Positions 63,401 through 64,000 of a stretch of DNA of 64,000 nt are shown one piece after another (the first letter of the stretch is position 1; every line of letters starts with the position of its first letter). The position numbers and the translations under genes were made by a program. The notes below the pieces were generated by a model. It saw nothing but the letters and a program-made list of their open reading frames with translations. It ran no database searches and was not told where the DNA came from. The DNA is from Aquabacterium fontiphilum (lineage in GTDB: Bacteria; Pseudomonadota; Gammaproteobacteria; Burkholderiales; Burkholderiaceae_C): NCBI RefSeq assembly GCF_009909205.1, contig NZ_JAAAPN010000001.1, positions 124,001-188,000 of the forward strand. Reading direction: 5' to 3'.

Positions 63401-64000
63401 GGCGGCTGGCAACAGCGACTGGTCGCTGAGCGCTTCTGGCACGGCCGAGGCGACCTTTGCCGGCATCACGGCCACGCTGGAGGCCAGCTACCGCGACGGC
63501 CTGTTCATGTTCGCGGCCGATGCCCCGTTCGCGGTGGGCGAGCGGGTGCGCGGGCGCGTGCGCGTGGGCCTGACCAACGGCGCCGTGGACGATGACGGCC
63601 GGCTGTTGGGCAGTCCGCCGGCCGAGGGGGCGGCCGGTGGCGCAGGCGGCGAGCTGCACCCCTTTGGCAACGGCACCGTCACCGTGCGCCTGACCGACTG
63701 GCTCGAAGGCGGCGTGGGCCTCAAGGTGCGGCCCAGCGGCGATCTGCTCATCAGCGGGCGCATCGGCCTCCCCGAGCCCGTCACCGTGTTCAACCAGTAC
63801 CCGGCGCCCGAGCGGGCCCGTCGTGAGCTGTTCCGCATGCCCACCGTGTCCGTGCCGCTGGTGGGCCTGTCGGTCGGGGGCTCGGTCGTGGGGCTGGCGC
63901 TGACCATCAACGGCCGCGTCACGGGCCACGCCCATGTGGGCCCCGGTCGGCTGACCCGGACCGAGGTCGCGGTGCACGACTTCAACCCCGCCCAGCCTGA
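57423..64000 (+). CDS. Giant tandem DUF4157/HNH-like putative eCIS cargo, open at window end
   Basis: The frame is open from the ATG at 57423 to the window end, at least 2192 residues. An N-terminal disordered region has Ala-Asp/Asn-Lys repeats (about residues 48-72) and EREADAMADRVM. Unit 1 has a DUF4157 'eCIS core' domain (residues 167-246, HELAH at 238-242), then V-D-H-I-V-E with E-N-Y-E-L-L near residues 400-420 (HNH-like), then a long beta-rich region with IPGLK-type repeats. Unit 2 repeats this: DUF4157 at 1264-1345 (HELAH at 1337-1341), V-D-H-I-V-E at 1525-1530 with E-N-L-E-L-L, and another beta region. Closing segments correspond (VTNAAVDEHGK and LTNGAVDDDGR). DUF4157 is known to mark eCIS-loaded proteins; nuclease activity is inferred. 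Confidence 0.85.
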   Translation, partial: MAQSAPPRADTKKPATPAAPAKDAAGQGAAAPQSARRDDGKAVNQGASKGADKSANKAADKAADKDANKDAFARLAARPKLAVTEPGDAIEREADAMADRVMRQPAGAPAAAGAKPAPTARDDKRQAGPAGLAGAADKPVQRAASSQAQDPSGSKQPDSPEALKASLGPGEPLDADARAFFEPRFGRDLSHVRVHHDAAAADAARALHARAFTFGHHVVFAAGEYQPGGESSRHLMAHELAHVMQNDDMGLAAVVARAPAAAPATNPAYADPNDVRQAAIDPVKDKKARKGLETLRLPEIKARHAPVYKKRAGKSLKRPAGYDRDKPAFATDQVNKWKKAVDLAPHYDSIGFDPAGGRQSLTWFGATRQTISGTVGEVVERLKVPTWAPDGSWFNSPMQVDHIVEVQVGGEDAFENYELLTGKHNTNVGSLLRSAIYANVKTYLAAVDKNTGDNLVKSYLKDNDIKFEEVEGGGAGKNPESTSQFWSREQIAKGEHLVWLKNDPRAAKDDGTHKDRFALYSDTGAGFIDAFPLKKNKVNVHNSGRLAGLRIDSITLTADLDQPGTGPVGTLEGTWDLPRTVKVNAGKRFTATLNRITSKPYAGALASLNPPGLDVPGASPVAFEQVSVVRGQVVADGMLTASHELFQGLQIPVRWRGDELAFEHTLSAGDLSDKLKLPGITVDDASLTLLYGTKGLGAEGHLGFTIKGFGSGHLTVGMRSGKEAPILYAKGALTADRKLFDLAKVELGYTTGEGFSGKGTLGITNPDKIKGIKSASLSVSYANSVFTATGDVMPDIPGLKAASLSVTYAQEQLQVTGKLSLDEKVPMVEAADITVSVKQAGEQWKVSANGEVTPKIPGLSGAKLAFDYSDGTVLLEGSFDFKKGPLSGTVKAGVTNAAVDEHGKRADKGEGGTFKAFGAADIDAKLIPDVLTGTLKLRLAPDGTVRVGGGLKVDEVQLFPRVPKGKAEFIDEAYESPSVPVPGLGFSVGSVSVGVTVSATATLKAHAYIGPGKLKGVFIEVEEFDPAAVDIDQLKFKGGGRFEVPGDAGVKVGAQLNLEFSAAVASLVGSVGLEAGVNIPDDKQPILGAKTDFTYSVANGLDLSSTLSLNINPALTFRVFGEVAAKLNLLVKKVTVWSKNFTLAQASYQLPVGISATGTVGYNSKTGKITPEKISDAFSIKQPTLDASTLRDVATNKAGPPVVKTTDDQGKAAGASELTHTEPVCSAEPLASTEPNQSVMPKRADGTAEAGARAPTEVDEGVVQRLGAGEPLDAATRGHMEQQLGADFSQVRVHTTPMAEREAERLQARAFTVGHDIAFAPGAYQPDSAEGQRLLAHELAHVLQQQRGVARQVMRTDDTPAASAAAPAPAAASAAPPAAGPAPAAGGAAPREAGEPALGDITLPQLKLPSLKYTESDDNRHRHAAYQRALTAGVRRPAGYRRADLDSRQQSLWRQATPPGTLRTAMQTVVSGLEADKVYVAVPRQRTLANAGSHVMVGRMNDLALALRQPRWTRDGDPQEHPFEVDHIVELQIGGIGYDRIENLELLERSANGASGRAIDRFMDEAFAAYARSDAARSLPVEQRQAEVLKRRFHVRFGSFLAEGDPAVGHRYTLDNVLAAQPAQGLRIYDPSNLTGAPSDGHAVQPWPAGVDAARYTGSPNLLVLYPTKRGGQPKSVPLRDGQPADADRVLRDWLPGLNTSGLTLTLSGSATGPMGQVRGRLVHAQLAEGARADVAIDIVRLPRLTNAGVLDTDSLLERFRGILREGGVTALSPVVISDMDIVPGLGLTVHGHVEPSIALLRGSRLDFRLLGNDLQVYKAFSGGELALGGPFRIDGCDLTVALGTRSGLTLDGGVAYSIARLGQGNLRGAASREGFRLTGDFQFDRNLFDGEASVRLTYARTPDAPEGKLSGGGRLAIGPGKVRGIQRASVDASFDGEQRSIQGTAELAIPGVESATLGVTFDPERGTMIGGTARFRDRPGLRNGRIEAALAQAAGNSDWSLSASGTAEATFAGITATLEASYRDGLFMFAADAPFAVGERVRGRVRVGLTNGAVDDDGRLLGSPPAEGAAGGAGGELHPFGNGTVTVRLTDWLEGGVGLKVRPSGDLLISGRIGLPEPVTVFNQYPAPERARRELFRMPTVSVPLVGLSVGGSVVGLALTINGRVTGHAHVGPGRLTRTEVAVHDFNPAQP

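Noticed and set aside
30510..64000. Prophage or type VI secretion system
   Set aside because: No capsid, terminase, portal, integrase or lysis genes and no TssJLM/TssBC set were seen; the composition fits an eCIS.

Overview
The window is high-GC chromosomal DNA, most likely from a betaproteobacterium of the order Burkholderiales. Supporting signs are the ahcY - TlyA-type methyltransferase - metF order behind an S-adenosylhomocysteine riboswitch, the thiL-pgpA-pncC cluster divergent from a maeB-type malic enzyme, tandem LpxL/HtrB-type acyltransferases divergent from metK, and two PEP-CTERM proteins, which suggest the Rubrivivax/Leptothrix/Aquabacterium side of the order. No tRNA, rRNA, CRISPR array or transposase was recognised.

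Positions 1-30331 are mostly ordinary chromosome. First come two lipid A-type acyltransferases (one cut by the window edge), metK with a candidate structured leader, a DUF938 methyltransferase, a chemotaxis receptor, an HD-GYP protein, prfC, a PEP-CTERM protein and a diguanylate cyclase. The S-adenosylmethionine cycle block follows: SAH riboswitch, ahcY, an S4/FtsJ methyltransferase and metF. After an OmpW-like porin comes a small accessory stretch (14.8-16.8 kb) with a large inverted repeat, an unknown gene and a HepT/MntA (HEPN/nucleotidyltransferase) toxin-antitoxin pair. Then come a second PEP-CTERM gene, formyltetrahydrofolate cyclo-ligase, a lytic transglycosylase, an NDUFA9-like SDR protein, a secreted guanyl-specific RNase with a barstar-like gene beside it, maeB, thiL-pgpA-pncC, a four-helix membrane protein, and two translationally coupled diguanylate cyclases.

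Positions 30510-64000 are one plus-strand gene train of twenty genes that runs off the window. It is an extracellular contractile injection system (eCIS; relatives are the Serratia antifeeding prophage Afp and the Photorhabdus virulence cassette PVC). It holds a DUF4255 protein, two sheath and two tube proteins, a LysM-type adaptor, a split spike (gpD-like plus gp5-like), gp25, baseplate J, an Afp12-like tail protein, a probable tape measure, an AAA+ ATPase, a coiled-coil protein, two proteins sharing an N-terminal family, and a giant open-ended protein. Most neighbours overlap by a few bases or lie within 35 bp, which indicates one co-expressed unit. There are no capsid, portal, lysis, integrase or T6SS membrane-complex genes.

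The most unusual item is the last gene (57423 to beyond 64000, at least 2192 residues). It contains two tandem copies of one long module: a DUF4157 'eCIS core' domain with a HELAH motif, then a V-D-H-I-V-E HNH-like motif, then a long beta-rich region ending in a recognisably repeated closing segment. I read it as a putative double-headed eCIS cargo. A second oddity is a very hydrophobic segment of about 43 residues in the eCIS protein at 40483-42435.
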